A DNA stretch of 27,246 bases from Plakobranchus ocellatus (GCA_019648995.1 BLXT01008339.1:949784-977029), one strand, 5' to 3'; positions 1-11,547 are shown, numbered from the stretch's first letter. Notes: generated by a model from the letters alone, not told the origin. Numbers and translations are program-made.

Positions 1-94
1 GTCTGCACGTTCAACAGGGCACACCATAACAACATAAATAGAACAATGTCTGCACGGCCAACAGGAGGCACCATAATAATACAAATTTATGCAC
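1..94. repeat. Two diverged tandem copies, about 47 bp each
   Basis: The window opens with GTCTGCACGTTCAACAGG, and a related block GTCTGCACGGCCAACAGG starts at 48. Both are followed by a similar CACCATAA-type tail. This reads as a two-copy tandem duplication with a period of about 47 bp; more copies may lie to the left of the window. Confidence 0.45.
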
Positions 95-1136
95 CTTATG
101 AGCATTAAGGCTGCACTTACAATAGCAATACACAGTTTACATGGTTTTTATTACATAGAATAAAAAATTAATAATGTAGTTACAGATTCACAGAACAAAA
201 ATGAAAGACAAGAATTGACAATAATAAGATTTTTTTTCACACAAACGTTTTTCTTTTAATACGCAGTTCTTTCCAATAAAGAGAACTCCTTTCTCCTTAT
301 GGTTATTTTGGGATATGTAGAGAATCAAAACTGACTAGAAATAGAATCCTTCACATTGGTGGAATACTCAAATAGAGCTTGAGTGATGAAAACTAGACAG
401 ATTGAAAAGAGACCAAAGGCTTTAAGCAAAAATCTTGCAATATAAAATTAAAAATGTTTTATTCCACTGAATTTGATTTTCTTTTGAGCAAAACTAAAAA
501 AAAAAAAAAACCAAACCAAACCAACTGACCAGCAGTTTTTGTGTAACAATAACATTGATGTTTGGATGTTTAACTGTGACTGCTACCTAACAATCAATAC
601 TTGATGGCTAATAACCAAAATAAAAATAACAAAAAGGTTCCTATTTTGAACCTGACAATGGCAAACATCATTATAACTCAGATACGATGTATGTACTTGT
701 CTTGAGACCATTGCAAATTAAGTCAATGTCGCAGTATTTCCCAGCTCACCAGAACGGGTCTCTGAACTAACTGTGGTATCTTAATAAATGTGCAAGAAAT
801 CATATATATATTAAAAAAAATGGAGTTGGGGGGCGCGGAGAGGGTGTAAAAGACTCAGATAGTGGCATCATGATAAAAAATAAGCGACAGAACATATTAT
901 AGAGCTTTCACTGACATTATTTGTTTCTGCAGAAAAAGGGCTAGATATTGTGAAACAAGCAAAAATAGAAAAAGCATAGCATTTCCAAGCTACAAACCGT
1001 AGTAATTCATAGGAAAGCGGACTGGACATATGGATGCTTTGACCAGCAAAGCTAAGAGTGGTCATTCGCACAAAAGGTCTTCAACAAAAGAAAATCTGTG
1101 GCTTCTTCTCAATTTCATGCGATTTTCAGAACAAAC

Positions 1137-1299
1137 AATCTGCACTCACTCAATACATGTATCATACATGAAATAATAAACAATTTGCACCCAATCAATA
1201 CATGTATCATACATGAAATAAGAGATAAACAATTTGCACCTAATCCTAATCAATACATGTAGCATACATGAAATAAGAGATAAACAATCAAAAGGCATA
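1137..1299. repeat. Tandem repeat, three units of about 45-55 bp
   Basis: The block CAATACATGTATCATACATG starts at 1151, recurs at 1196, and recurs with one change at 1251. Each copy is followed by GAAATAA...AAACAATTTGCAC. Unit lengths are 45 and 55 bp, the difference coming from small indels. The core ATACATGTAT is itself palindromic. Confidence 0.75.
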
Positions 1300-2003
1300 A
1301 AGCATACTGACAAAACAAAGCGGAGTTAAGTGTTGATGCAATATTGCTAGAAATTTATACTGAAAACACCAAAAGACTTGAAATGATTCCTAGCCAATCA
1401 GATGTCATGCGATGAAAAAGCAGTTTTAAATTGCTTTCAAATGCTTTCTAAACAAATCTTAACACAATGTACAGAATCAAATTACAGCAGAGATTGGTCA
1501 TTTGAAGGGACTGAGATAAAAGAAAAAAAAGGGACTAACATTCATCAGAAATCTAATTTAAGTGCAATAAAAATTCTGTTTAAAAAAGATTCAATAACAA
1601 CAAAAAAAAATGCATACTCCAACATGATTTATTTTTTTTTTTTGGTAAGGACAGCAACTAAAATAATTAATTTAAGAAACTAAGTTGGCTCCAATTCTAA
1701 TTTTTATCGCTTAGAGTAAGACAATAGCATTGCGTTGGTGGTTGAGGACTGTCATTCCTGGTATACGCTGATGCTGGTTTAAACAGTCACTATCCAGGCC
1801 AATAGATAGCTTGTATCTGATAGATGTTCCTACTTCACAGTAGTTCATAGTAACTCTCCTCCCTACTGATGATGTGCTTTTGTTTCTTACAATAGATCTT
1901 GACTAAAGCGTGTTGTTAGTCCTACAACCCTTCTCCCCCCCCCCAAATCAAGTGGCTAAACATGAACCATAATGGTCACTCCCCTGAGTCCTTGCATGTG
2001 GGT

Positions 2004-2240
2004 AGAGTCCTATAGTCATGCTAAACTGTACTCATGTTGCTCTTTGTGACGTTCCAGGGTCAAGTCCTATAGTCTTGACTAAACTGTATCCATGTCGCTC
2101 TTTGTGAGGGCCCAGGATTGAGTCCTATAGTCATACTAAACTGTATTCATGTTGCTCTTTGTAAGGGCCCAGGGTTGAGTCCTATAGTCATACTAAACTG
2201 TATTCATGGTGCTCTTTGTGAGGGCCCAGGGTTGAGTCCT
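2004..2240. repeat. Minisatellite, about 57-bp unit, four copies
   Basis: The phrase CCTATAGTCATxCTAAACTG recurs with its TATAGTC start at 2011, 2068, 2126 and 2183, giving periods of 57, 58 and 57 bp. Each is followed by CATGTTGCTCTTTGTGA and GGGCCCAGG. The last copies are nearly identical and the first is most diverged, as expected from recent expansion at one end. Short open frames through it are products of the repeat. Confidence 0.85.
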
Positions 2241-2941
2241 CGCCTTCATCACCAGCAGGATAACGCTGACAAACATTTATTTGCAGACCACACAAACACA
2301 AAGAGAGACTCTTCCAATTCAGTTAAAAATGGTTGCTGGGAACTGCAGTGGCCAACTTTTTAAACTTTTAAGCCAACAGTTTGAAATTAAAAAAAATTAA
2401 AATCACAGCTCATTTTGGTAGGAATAATGGAGAGAGGAGACCAATATCATTTTCTTTTCACATGGATAGTATTCCTCTCATCAAATAAATGTATGAATAA
2501 CACAACGATCTCTGCAGAAAAGCAAGCTCATCAAGCACAGAAAATTGAAAAGAATGCTGTTGCATTACAGCATCATTTACATGCAATAAATAGTTTGTGT
2601 AACCTCCAAGTACAACACAAGTTTGAAATTTGTACATGTCAATTAAATCAAAGCTCATGAACAGATTAACCAGTCAATAGGTTGCCCTCAACCTTACACA
2701 CAGACCCATGTACACACACACACCAAAAAAAAAAAGGTAAGTTGGTCTACAGGGCCAACAGGTGTAGCATGCAATATAATATGTACAATGAAATTTAGCA
2801 AATTAAAGCATGGCGAAAACTCAACACAGAAAGCACAGCTATCTAGAATGATCATTTCAATACCACAAGGTATCTAAGTTACAAAAAAGCCAGTTTCTGT
2901 GAGAATGTATCACTGGATTTCAACATTGACTTCTGCAACTC

Positions 2942-3097
2942 TTACTGCTCTGTGATGTCGGAGCTTTTCAAGTTTGTCTGCGGAATCACTCCCATAGCCT
3001 TAGCATTAATTGGACGCTCTTCGATGCTTACATTTGGCATATTATTCTGAATTGCCATTCCGCCACTGTACAGATATTCCACTTCTTTCCGCCCTTG
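2942..3097 (-). CDS. Orphan C-terminal exon of an unidentified minus-strand gene
   Basis: On the minus strand a frame of 51 codons ends at a TAA at 2942-2944. It has protein-like composition, for example EVEYLYSGGMAIQNNMPN near its start and a final KSSDITEQ. Immediately upstream in the same frame are two consecutive TAG codons (3098-3103), and before them a pyrimidine-rich stretch resembling an intron 3' end. The simplest reading is a terminal exon whose acceptor AG lies in the TAGTAG; an acceptor further upstream would put the TAGs in frame. I do not recognise the family, and no partner exons were found between here and Rab33. It could also be a pseudogene remnant. Confidence 0.35.
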   Translation of the reverse strand, partial: QGRKEVEYLYSGGMAIQNNMPNVSIEERPINAKAMGVIPQTNLKSSDITEQ

Positions 3098-3103
3098 CTA
3101 CTA

Positions 3104-4290
3104 AATCAAATCAGATCTTGGATCCTCCCTATTTTTCTTAATCAGGCAGTGAGTGATGAAGCCAAAAGCAAAACAATGCATTGTAAAGAATACAAAAAAT
3201 AGCGATAATGGAAGGCATATAATTAGATGGTGGGAAAAAAAATAAAAAAATAAGAATAAGTAAGAAATTTATAGAAAACAAATATGAGATAGATACAACT
3301 GAGGAAGAACTTTGCTGTACTCTTCAGAGATCAAACTGTACACATGCAGGTGTTTTGTGAACAGAACCTTTAATGATAAGATTAATGGGCATATAATAAC
3401 AACAACCATAATTCTGTTTAAGAACAAACCCATACGAAGTCTGCTATACACATTCAAACATATTACACTTGATGCTACATACAAGGGAAACCTATTGCCA
3501 CAGGGGCTAATGGCCAGTGGTGGGGTTCATGAGTTGGTCTTCTGCTGAAGAAAACAGTGAAAGCCTCTGAATCCCTGCTCTAATCTTCTCTGCCCTCAGT
3601 AGTGAGGCAGGTTGTCTTCACAGCTCATAGAGCATCAATCAGATTACAAATAAAGAAGACTTGCATTGAGGTCTGTTAGAACAACAATATTTCGCATGGC
3701 CACAAGGAGAGCATGACCTCTGTACATGAAAACCTGAATACAACGGGTTATCCTTGGTTAAGTCATATGACCTTTCTTCCTCTGGGTAGAATAAGGCAAT
3801 GCATTGAACATTAAAGCAGAAAAACTGTAACACTTTGGAGAATGATTTTAAATAAAGGACTTGTTCAAATTTACAGCGTAACTTCAAATATTTTTGCAGT
3901 ACCTTCTTACCAAACAAGACGCATTTTCACAGATAAACATGCCCACAGTTAAGTTTTCCCAGACTGTGTATTGAGTACTTTTCCCCCTCATTTCCCAATG
4001 GCAAATATTTTCTGAACATTGTTCCCTTATACCTTTCACTCTAGTTGATACACGTACTCATTCTACAGATTTGTCTGTGGCCAGTTTTCTTAAAAGTTCC
4101 CAGAATTATTCTAACCTGAGTTTAACAGATGTAGCACAATCATCATAGAAACATTCAGCTATCAATAAAATAATCTCAAATTTGCCGAACTGTTTTATGA
4201 TAATAAAATTCTTGGGGAACCAACCATATCACACCCACTACATTTTTGTCTGCTTCTGGCCGATCACATCCTTTTTTTAAAGAGAGAGAG

Positions 4291-4361
<71 letters not shown>

Positions 4362-5334
4362 TAAGAACTGCTAAACTAGTTCAATATTACACAGACTTGT
4401 ACTAATTAAAGAAAGGGAAGATTATTTCAATGGATTCACTGATATCTTCTGCTGTCTCTGGTTTCTATATTGGACAGGAGAAAAAAAAGCTCTCTGGAAA
4501 ATGCTTTAGTTTCAGTGAGTATTCACCTAGGTATTGCTTCTAAATTAAATCAGTGAAACAAATTGCATTTAAAAATGTAGAAGTAATTTTTGACAGCCTG
4601 AATAAATTACACAGGACTACACAGAGGTTTAGGATGGTTGACATCTAAGAAAGGGGTGTAACTCCTTACAGTATTTCCTGGTGAGAAAAGTTGGGAAAAG
4701 GTGCCGCTGCAACATTATTATTATTTAATAGAGAGATTTAATGTCAATATGAGTACAAGTTAATTGCACTGCCACTCAGGCCAACTTGCTATGATGTTAA
4801 CATGAGTTTCAAATCAAAAATCAAACATAGGACACAGCAACCAAGTTTTTCACACAGTTATTATGGATAATGCAAAAATCAGATTCAATAATGATGCTGG
4901 CTAATTGATGGATTTGATATAAAAAACAAAAACTAAAAGAACCCAGAAAGACAAAAAAAAGTTATAAAAATCAGAACTTTATCAGTGTGAGAATAAAGGC
5001 TTGAATCTGCATTCCTTGATATATTCTATGACAAAACAATGTTCCCTCAAAAAAAAGAATTAAAAAAAAAAAAAAAAAAGAAAAAATATATAATATGTAT
5101 ATATTTATACAGCACTTCAGCAGAAGTTGCTCTGCGACAAAGATGAGAAATCTACCCAGCCAGCAAACCTCTGGGTCTGTTTCTTTCCAATTTTAGCCAC
5201 AGATTATTTGAACCATCCATTCAATTGCACAACAGGAAGGGCTTGCATACGTCTGTACGTGGGCATCCATTGATCCAGTGCGACTTGCATATGTCAGCAT
5301 CCACTGTTCCAGCCGTACTGGGTCCACCTGTATT
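3104..5334. other. Non-coding stretch between orphan exon and Rab33 stop
   Basis: This region is AT-rich, with a (GA)n tract at about 4280-4358 and A-rich runs around 5050-5092. The part next to 5334 should be Rab33 3' UTR, which runs leftward on the minus strand. Its end cannot be fixed from sequence alone. A cysteine-rich minus-strand open frame at 3639-3917 and others in this interval have no supporting splice sites or recognisable motifs. Confidence 0.5.
4280..4358. repeat. (GA)n microsatellite
   Basis: An almost uninterrupted AG dinucleotide run of nearly 80 bp, with a small AAAGAAAG interruption near its left end. Such tracts are polymorphic and prone to collapse in assembly. Confidence 0.95.
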
Positions 5335-5727
5335 TCAGCATGCACAATCTGATCTCTCCTCCGAGCTGCTGTTTGAACTGACAGCCGATTGCAAGCCCCG
5401 ATGCTGTGGACTCTCTCTTAAATGCACCGAATCGCGAGCGTTGAAGCTGGTGATGGTGACTGGCATCATGGGCTTCGCATTTTTTAACTTGTGGGCGACG
5501 GTCATGAAGATGGCATCCACGTGGTTCGCTTTGTCATCATCTTTGGCGGAGGTTTCAAATAAAGGCATTCCATGGGTATCAGCGAATTTCTGGGCCATGT
5601 TTGTGTTAACTGCAACCTTATCAACCATATCACACTTGTTGCCCACCAAAATGCGGGGTATATGCTTGTTGAGACTGTGCTTATCACATTCCTCTATCCA
5701 CTGGGACATGTTCTCAAACGAATTTAT
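5335..5727 (-). CDS. RAB33B: Rab33 coding exon 3 (terminal)
   Basis: 130 codons plus TGA at 5335-5337. It begins [17 protein letters not shown] after the acceptor ATCCCAG, carries the guanine-specificity motifs NKCD and ETSAK, and has FMTVAHKLK typical of the Rab33 family. From about residue 215 the tail is variable and Ser-rich, and it ends in the prenylation motif CAC. Confidence 0.95.
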   Translation of the reverse strand: MNSFENMSQWIEECDKHSLNKHIPRILVGNKCDMVDKVAVNTNMAQKFADTHGMPLFETSAKDDDKANHVDAIFMTVAHKLKNAKPMMPVTITSFNARDSVHLRESPQHRGLQSAVSSNSSSEERSDCAC

Positions 5728-8700
5728 CTGGGATGAAAATAAACACACCAGAGAAATACCTTTATTACATGCATCAGTTAAACTTTAAAATATGAATCAA
5801 TATTTAAAACATTCTATTGATTGAAAATTGTGTTACACAAATGGACACTTTCTTTGCTTTCCCTAGATTAATAATTTTTCTCATCAATAAGCAGTGGAGC
5901 CTCTGACTTTTTCAGAGTTTTATGCTCAGGGGAAAACAGGACTCTGTAATCTGCATTTCAGACACCAGTGCAGTCTAGGAACAGGAGAAAGCTATAAAAA
6001 TAGAGTTAACACAAAAGTCCTAATGTTTAAACCCATATGTTAGCAAGAGACGTTAGAAGAGACACAAACAGAAAAAAGTGTTCAAGAAATTAGTCCCTGA
6101 AAATGAAATAGGCATACAAATACCGCATTCCTAGAGACAAATGCATAAGTTTAAGGATCTTGAGGATGCAATGACCGTTGAAGGAAATGAACTTAATTTA
6201 AGAAAAGAATACAACCACCAACTCACAGTTATTTAAACAGCAAAGGGCATACGTACAAATGCTTCACTCTCAGGCTTTATCATAGGAAAAAAAAAGGATA
6301 TCTGGTACTATTATGATCGTGTATTCTTTTCCCTGATTAATTCCTGGAAATAAACGTCAACATTTCCCCCCACCCAGAACAACGAGTAGGTGAGTAGGGT
6401 CCTGACTGATCTTGGCAGGTGAAGAAGGCTGTGATTTTGTTTTTGGCCATCTGAAGCTCTGCTGAGATGGACTGGGCTCCTAGAAAAATTGCTCACTCAT
6501 CACACACACACTCTCTCTCTCTCTTCAGATTGTCTGCAAAGGAAAAACCTTAGCAATGGGATGAATGGCACAGTTTTCTCTTCATCATCACATTGTGTTC
6601 GACAAGGTTTTCTTATATAGTAGTCAATATGTATAGTAATCTGCCCATGTAAATATTACATAAGTTATGTAAATGATCATCTGAGAGCAAAGGGAAACTG
6701 AACAATATGGAGGGGGCGATCTAAGAGCCAGATTGAGAAATGTAAGAAAGAAGCTAAGTGATTGTTAATCATAAAATACATTATTCGTTCAAGTGTAAGC
6801 CTCAAGTTATAACAGAAATCCTTATATCATGAAATACATTATTCGTTCAAGTGTAAGCCTCAAGTTATAACAGAAATCCTTATATCATAAAATACATTAT
6901 TAGTTCAAGTGTAAGCCTCAAGTTATAACAGAAATCCTTATATTCTCACTCTAGAAACAGAAACGCCCAAGTATTTTTCTGACACTGGAGAGTAGCTACT
7001 TTACTCACAGGCGGGTCCATAAAAATAAATTTTCAATAAGAGGGCTACTGCAAGATCAGTCCTCGAGATTTCATCCAAAACAAATTAAGACAGAATGCTA
7101 CAATCATACTTTATAAAAACTAGTGATTTTGCTTCAATGCTCTCACTAAGGCTGGCCCCTAAAGCTTCAGTATCTCACGAGACAGAACTTGAGAACCAGT
7201 GATGATATTGACAAAAAGTCAAAAAGGAGGAAATTTTTTATATGTGTCCGCTCAAAACAAGAAGATAAAAAAATACAGCGTACATCAATATTTAGCACTA
7301 CTTTAACCTTCCTCAGCTTTACCATATGGCCAATTTTTTTGTAGCTACACTGATATATAACTAGTAAATATAATAGTAAACTTTTTTTTAAAAATTGAGG
7401 ATGCTAAAAAGGAAAACAAACATTGTGCAACATCAATCGAAACGCCAATATTCCTGATTTCTTTGTTTTAATGGTTTGAAAAAATAGATTACGAATCAAT
7501 ATATATCGTGTACATAGATTTATTGTATAGTGACACTTCAGGGATGATGAAGCAAATGGCACTAACCTTTGTGATGTCGTAGACAAAAATAACGGCATGG
7601 ACATTTCTGTAGTAATGCTGAACCATAGACTTGCGAAAACGTTCTTGCCCGGCCGTGTCCCACAACTGTAGCTGGAGGTGAAAGGCGAAAACAAAACACT
7701 TGAAAAAGTGGAAACTGATGATCAAACAACATGATGAGCACATGATTGTGGCATTTCTTGTAGGCTACAGTGAATCTTGAACTGAACTAGCATGGTTCAA
7801 GCAGGAATACATGGTGTTGTTGACCTTATTGAAACAATATATACATATTGGACAGAAGGGAGGGCTGGTTCACAGGAGTCTGGGAAAGTAAGAGAGGTAA
7901 AGGGGACATTCAACGTTGAGGCCAAAGGCCATGTGCTTGCATAATTATTTAACCTATCTGTACTGAGGATCTATGTTTGACACAATGCCTGAGCCAGTAT
8001 GTGACATCACTTTACATCTAGCCAGACCTCAAATATGCACTTGTAGTGAAGAGGCTGAAACTGTGCATGAATCTTTCAGTCAGTGTTTCTTAGACATAGT
8101 GTGAGGGGAAGAGAATGACAGAGAGCAAGAGAACAAATTAAAAAAAAAAACACAGATAGAGAGAGAGTATGGGAGGCTGTGATAAACAATGATTGATTTT
8201 ATTTAAAAAAAAAAAGATAGATATAATTTTTCTTTTTTTTAAGTCAAAGCTATAATCATAGTGCATGTCACCGCAGGTTTGTGATTATTTGATCTACCCA
8301 GGCAAAATTATTGGATCATACAGTTAACATTTGTGTTTGTTGTTTTTGTGCCTTGAACAGTTTCATGACCTATCTTTTATAACATGTAGATCTACATCTT
8401 TTTATAATCTTAGAACAACCTTTAATCCTGTGAGTATTCAGGCTCTGCAAGCCAGATTCGAGCATCTTGTTATATCCAGGGTTTACTGTACAACACAGAC
8501 AACAATTATGTATATGATCTTCAGCCATGGAACAAAAAAAAAATGTAGAGCTAAGTTAAAGAAAAAACAAAGGGAAGATTATAAGTGGAATATTTTATAT
8601 TTTCAATCAAGAAAATACGAAGCACAAAAATAATTCTTACTATTTTTGGGATGACTCTAAGAGAAAAACGCCCTTCCCATTTCAACACAAAAGAAAATCC

Positions 8701-9054
8701 TCAAGTCGAGTTAAGACTGATTCTCCAATGCCATCAATTGCAATGAGCAAATAAAAATAAAACTATATCAGATTTATTTACCTTGAGAATTTCCCCATCC
8801 ACATCAAGCTGTTTCTCACGGAAGTCCACTCCAATGGTTGCCTCCGTCTTGTCAGGAAATTTCCCACAGCAAAACCTGTAGGTAAGGCAAGTTTTGCCCA
8901 CATTTGAGTCACCAATGACGATAATCTTGAATATTCTTTTCTGGACCTGCTTCTCAATAACTCTCACACTGTCTGAGTCTAGACTTGACGCTGCAGGGTC
9001 TGTGCTCCCATCAACTTGTGATCGACGGTCGGAAGTTCTCATGGACGAAGCCAT
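5335..9054 (-). CDS. RAB33B: Rab33-type small GTPase, complete, three coding exons
   Basis: A Rab-family GTPase of the Rab33 branch. In animals this branch acts at the Golgi in retrograde traffic and in autophagosome formation through ATG16L1. The coding exons are 9054-8782, 7671-7567 and 5727-5335, joined at phase 0, giving 256 residues. Visible motifs are P-loop GDSNVGKT (48-55), switch I TIGVDF (73-78), switch II WDTAGQE (95-101), NKCD (156-159) and ETSAK (184-188). The tail ends CAC, a C-X-C double-prenylation signal. The segment [16 protein letters not shown] is typical of Rab33. The ATG at 9054 is chosen because an in-frame TGA lies upstream with no other ATG between; it has A at -3 and G at +4. 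At 256 residues it is longer than human RAB33B (about 229) through a Ser/Asp-rich N-terminus and a longer Ser-rich C-tail. A vs B cannot be decided; invertebrates usually have one Rab33. Confidence 0.95.
5728..7566 (-). other. Rab33 intron 2
   Basis: An intron of 1.84 kb. It holds a CA/CT dinucleotide run at about 6500-6524 and a 58-bp tandem repeat at 6769-6944. I found no further gene; open frames here lack motifs. Confidence 0.8.
6769..6944. repeat. Tandem repeat, 58-bp unit, three copies
   Basis: The phrase GTTCAAGTGTAAGCCTCAAG occurs at 6787, 6845 and 6903, an exact 58-bp period, inside units starting ATCATAAAATACATTATT. Copies differ at only one or two positions, so the expansion is recent. 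It lies within Rab33 intron 2. Confidence 0.92.
7567..7671 (-). CDS. RAB33B: Rab33 coding exon 2
   Basis: 105 bp, 35 codons, starting [14 protein letters not shown] and ending FVYDITK. It carries the switch II catalytic Gln (residue 100). The acceptor is CACCTCCAG and the donor GTTAGT on the minus strand. Confidence 0.95.
7672..8781 (-). other. Rab33 intron 1
   Basis: A 1.1-kb AT-rich intron containing purine-rich and A/T-run segments around 8120-8240 and one TAGATCTA palindrome at 8387. Nothing else recognisable. Confidence 0.8.
8782..9054 (-). CDS. RAB33B: Rab33 coding exon 1
   Basis: Encodes residues 1-91: a hydrophilic N-terminal extension of about 40 residues, then [20 protein letters not shown] and switch I. 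It ends ...GEILK, followed by the donor GTAAAT on the minus strand. A good acceptor (pyrimidine tract then CCCTAG) lies 23 bases upstream of the ATG, so this exon probably starts at 9077 and a non-coding leader exon lies further right. Confidence 0.93.
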
Positions 9055-9470
9055 AGTGGGTGAGAATGTATGTTGATCTAGGGTTGAGGAAAAACAATGG
9101 CCCAATCATTTGCATCTTTATAATACTCAAATAAAGAATATACCTCTTCCTTGAACTAAATTATTATAGAGGTGGATGGGATAACTATTGGAGTAAAGGT
9201 TGTATGCCACTATCTCTCTCCAAAAATCTTGCCACTTAGAACATAATTGGTGAGGACTAAAATTACATCAAACCTTCATAAGTTGATCACTGGTTTCAAG
9301 TTGGCAAATCAGCAAATAATTATACAATGACATGAGCATTGGATTTAGCACATCCCATCAGCGAGACAGAGCTGTACTTATCTTTTATTACCAAGAAAAG
9401 TAAAACATTCAGTTAGAGATACTAATTACTGATTTCCTATACGCTGTCGTTTGTTAATGAGTTTTGATTG

Positions 9471-9854
9471 AGGGACCATTCACAAATGACGTCAGCAAAG
9501 AGGAGGAGGGGAGGGGAGGTTGCTTGCAAAACCGATGTCAGCCATAATCAAAATTTAAATTTTCAACTTCCCAAAAGCTACTTTGCCTATTTTAATCGAA
9601 TTTGGTAACAAAAATTCTTAATGGGCCAAGGAATTTCAATCTTGCAAAATTCCAAGTTCAATCATCCTAGCAGCCAGGAGAAAAAAAAAAAACCACACAC
9701 CCAAAAAAATTGATTGCCCAATTTCAAAACATCTTCTCAACAACCACAAATGCTAGATGATAGACCACAATTCATTTGCAGTTCGTCTTTAAAGGGCTTT
9801 ACACAAAACNGGGGGGGGGCAAATTTTGTCTGATGTCATTTGTGAACAGTCCTT
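9471..9854. mobile_element. Short inverted-repeat element (MITE-like), about 384 bp
   Basis: The left end reads AGGGACCATTCACAAATGAC. The right end, read on the minus strand, is AAGGACTGTTCACAAATGAC, and similarity continues for roughly 29 bp (GTCAGCAAA against ATCAGACAAA). There is no coding capacity, and the interior has C/A and G runs with one N. I see no convincing target-site duplication, so the exact ends and superfamily are uncertain. Confidence 0.65.
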
Positions 9855-11518
9855 AAGTTGAAGTGATTCATTGTGTCTTTCTTCAGGAAAAAATCCTCTC
9901 CAACTGAAGCAGGTTACCAGAATAATTAAATGACATTTTCTCTCTTCCCTCTGGTTCCATAATTGAACTGTATTTTAAAGTTCTTTAACATTGCACCAAT
10001 CAGTAGTAAGATAGCTCTAAATCCAAAATTACGCCAATCTGTGAAATAAATCTTAATGTGTAACATTTCGCCACTCAGTGAGATAGGTTTATGTAGATTT
10101 ACTATGAAAATATTAATATGTGGCGAGAAAGTGTTTCATGTTTACTTCTGCACATAAGAGAGAGAAAAAAAATTAACGGGAGAAAATATCCTTATATTTT
10201 CGACGCTGTAAATTGCTTGGTTGCTGCACATTGTAACAAAAATTATTATGCGGCTAGAAAAAACAAGACTTCTGTAGAAATGAAACAATTTTTTTCTCAT
10301 TCAAATTACATCATACACATGTATGGTTATAGCTTTCATGGATGTAAAGACAAAAGGAATGAAAGATGATACTATGGAATGTAATTTTATGCATCTCTAA
10401 ATCTGTTTCAGACTAGCTCTTTCAATAAAAGCCTTGTTCTATCTGGCTGCTTTTTATACTTCTAATCTGTGCTATAATTATGAAAAAAAAGGGCCTCTTT
10501 GCCTACTTCCAGGTATCATTCAAAAGCTTTTGTGCGGTCAATTCTTGGCAAGAGTTCCAATCACAAAAAAGCCAAAAGGGCCTAGATCTAGAATCAATTT
10601 GTTCACTTTAAAAGAAGAGAGCCACATATTCTTTATTCATTATTACAACATGAAGTCTATTGGGTCTTCACATAGTTCTTTCGTTTGTTCATATTGCATA
10701 TTTATAATGCTAGTCCTTCTTTCCTTTTAAATAATGCTTTCTTTGTAAAACTGGTTCTGAAAGCTACTTATAATATCAAACTTCTTAAATTTGGCCAAGT
10801 TGTTCCATAAATCTAAGGGGAGGAAGAGAGGGATGGAATGCGCAGCCATATTCCACTGTCACTGTTAATATTAGATCAAATAAAAGTCTAGGCTTTTCTA
10901 AATTAAAATACCCTCTGGGCACAGAAATACTCATATACTGTGACAAGTTACTGTCTTTACTATGGAGGCCTACATCATGTTAAAACAGGAAATAGGAAAG
11001 GTTATTGCTCTAGACCTCGAGAAATTCTAGTAAACTTCATTGTTTCCTAACCCTATACATATCATTGTAACAGTTAACATTTTTCTTTAAAAACAAAACG
11101 TATGTAGGGCCTACCTTATTTCAACCAAAAAAATCGGCAGGAAAGTATTCTACATGCAGTATTTATAAATGAAGTGTCTCTACAAACATAAATGACGGCC
11201 TAGATCCAAGATCTTGAACTCCAGTACTTGAGATAAGATCAGTCTAAGATTACTCATAAAATCTTGGTCGGTCTAGATTTATTGTTTTCAACTTCTGGCT
11301 CGATATTTTTACGAATTCCAACTAAAACCTCTTGTTTCAATTTCATCAATGATTTTTATATTAGAATCTAAATTCTGGTATGGCCGACCGTAAAGGAAAA
11401 AATTTTCAATATTTGAAACTACAAAAAGCAAATGAAGTTGCCTCTCTACAATTATGACAGCAATAAAATAAACATGTCTCAATAGTCAACGGGAGATGAC
11501 GAAGTTTCTATCTAGCAG

Positions 11519-11547
11519 TCGCCATCTTTGTTGTGGATATGACGTCA
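11519..11547 (-). promoter_or_regulatory. Candidate CRE plus YY1 pair, promoter-like, facing Rab33
   Basis: Read on the minus strand, a perfect CRE/ATF palindrome TGACGTCA (11540-11547) is followed 11 bp later by AAGATGGCGAC (11518-11528), close to the YY1 consensus AAGATGGCGGC. YY1 sites in this orientation often sit at or just after the transcription start. The ATG in the YY1 site would open only a 5-codon uORF. The orientation suits the leader exon predicted for Rab33. This is inference from motifs only. Confidence 0.35.

Larger units (their letters stand above)
95..2941. other. AT-rich non-coding stretch left of the orphan exon
   Basis: I see no convincing coding exon here. The short open frames are low-complexity and lack splice context or recognisable protein similarity. 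The stretch holds two minisatellites (listed separately), A-runs such as 496-511, and ordinary AT-rich sequence. It could be 3' UTR or downstream flank of the minus-strand exon ending at 2942, but no poly(A) site can be assigned confidently. Confidence 0.5.

Noticed and set aside
1402..1683. 93-codon plus-strand open frame
   Set aside because: Lys/Ile/Phe-rich low-complexity translation of AT-rich DNA, with no splice context and no recognisable motif.
2118..2363. Plus-strand frame with repeated peptide SPIVILNCIH
   Set aside because: The peptide repeat is only the translation of the 57-bp minisatellite.
3098..3103. UAG readthrough as the preferred explanation of TAG TAG
   Set aside because: The upstream tract looks like an intron 3' end and the downstream context (CAA GGG) does not fit the known CARYYA readthrough motif. 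Kept only as an alternative.
3639..3917. Cysteine-rich minus-strand open frame of 92 codons
   Set aside because: No domain pattern or convincing splice or start context; the composition is compatible with chance.
5225..5788. 187-codon plus-strand open frame
   Set aside because: It is antisense to Rab33 exon 3, whose minus-strand frame has all the GTPase motifs. The plus frame is a shadow.
9055..9105. Longer Rab33 N-terminus starting at 9105
   Set aside because: The codon at 9105 is TTG, an in-frame TGA lies just upstream, and a splice acceptor falls at about 9078. The ATG at 9054 is the supported start.
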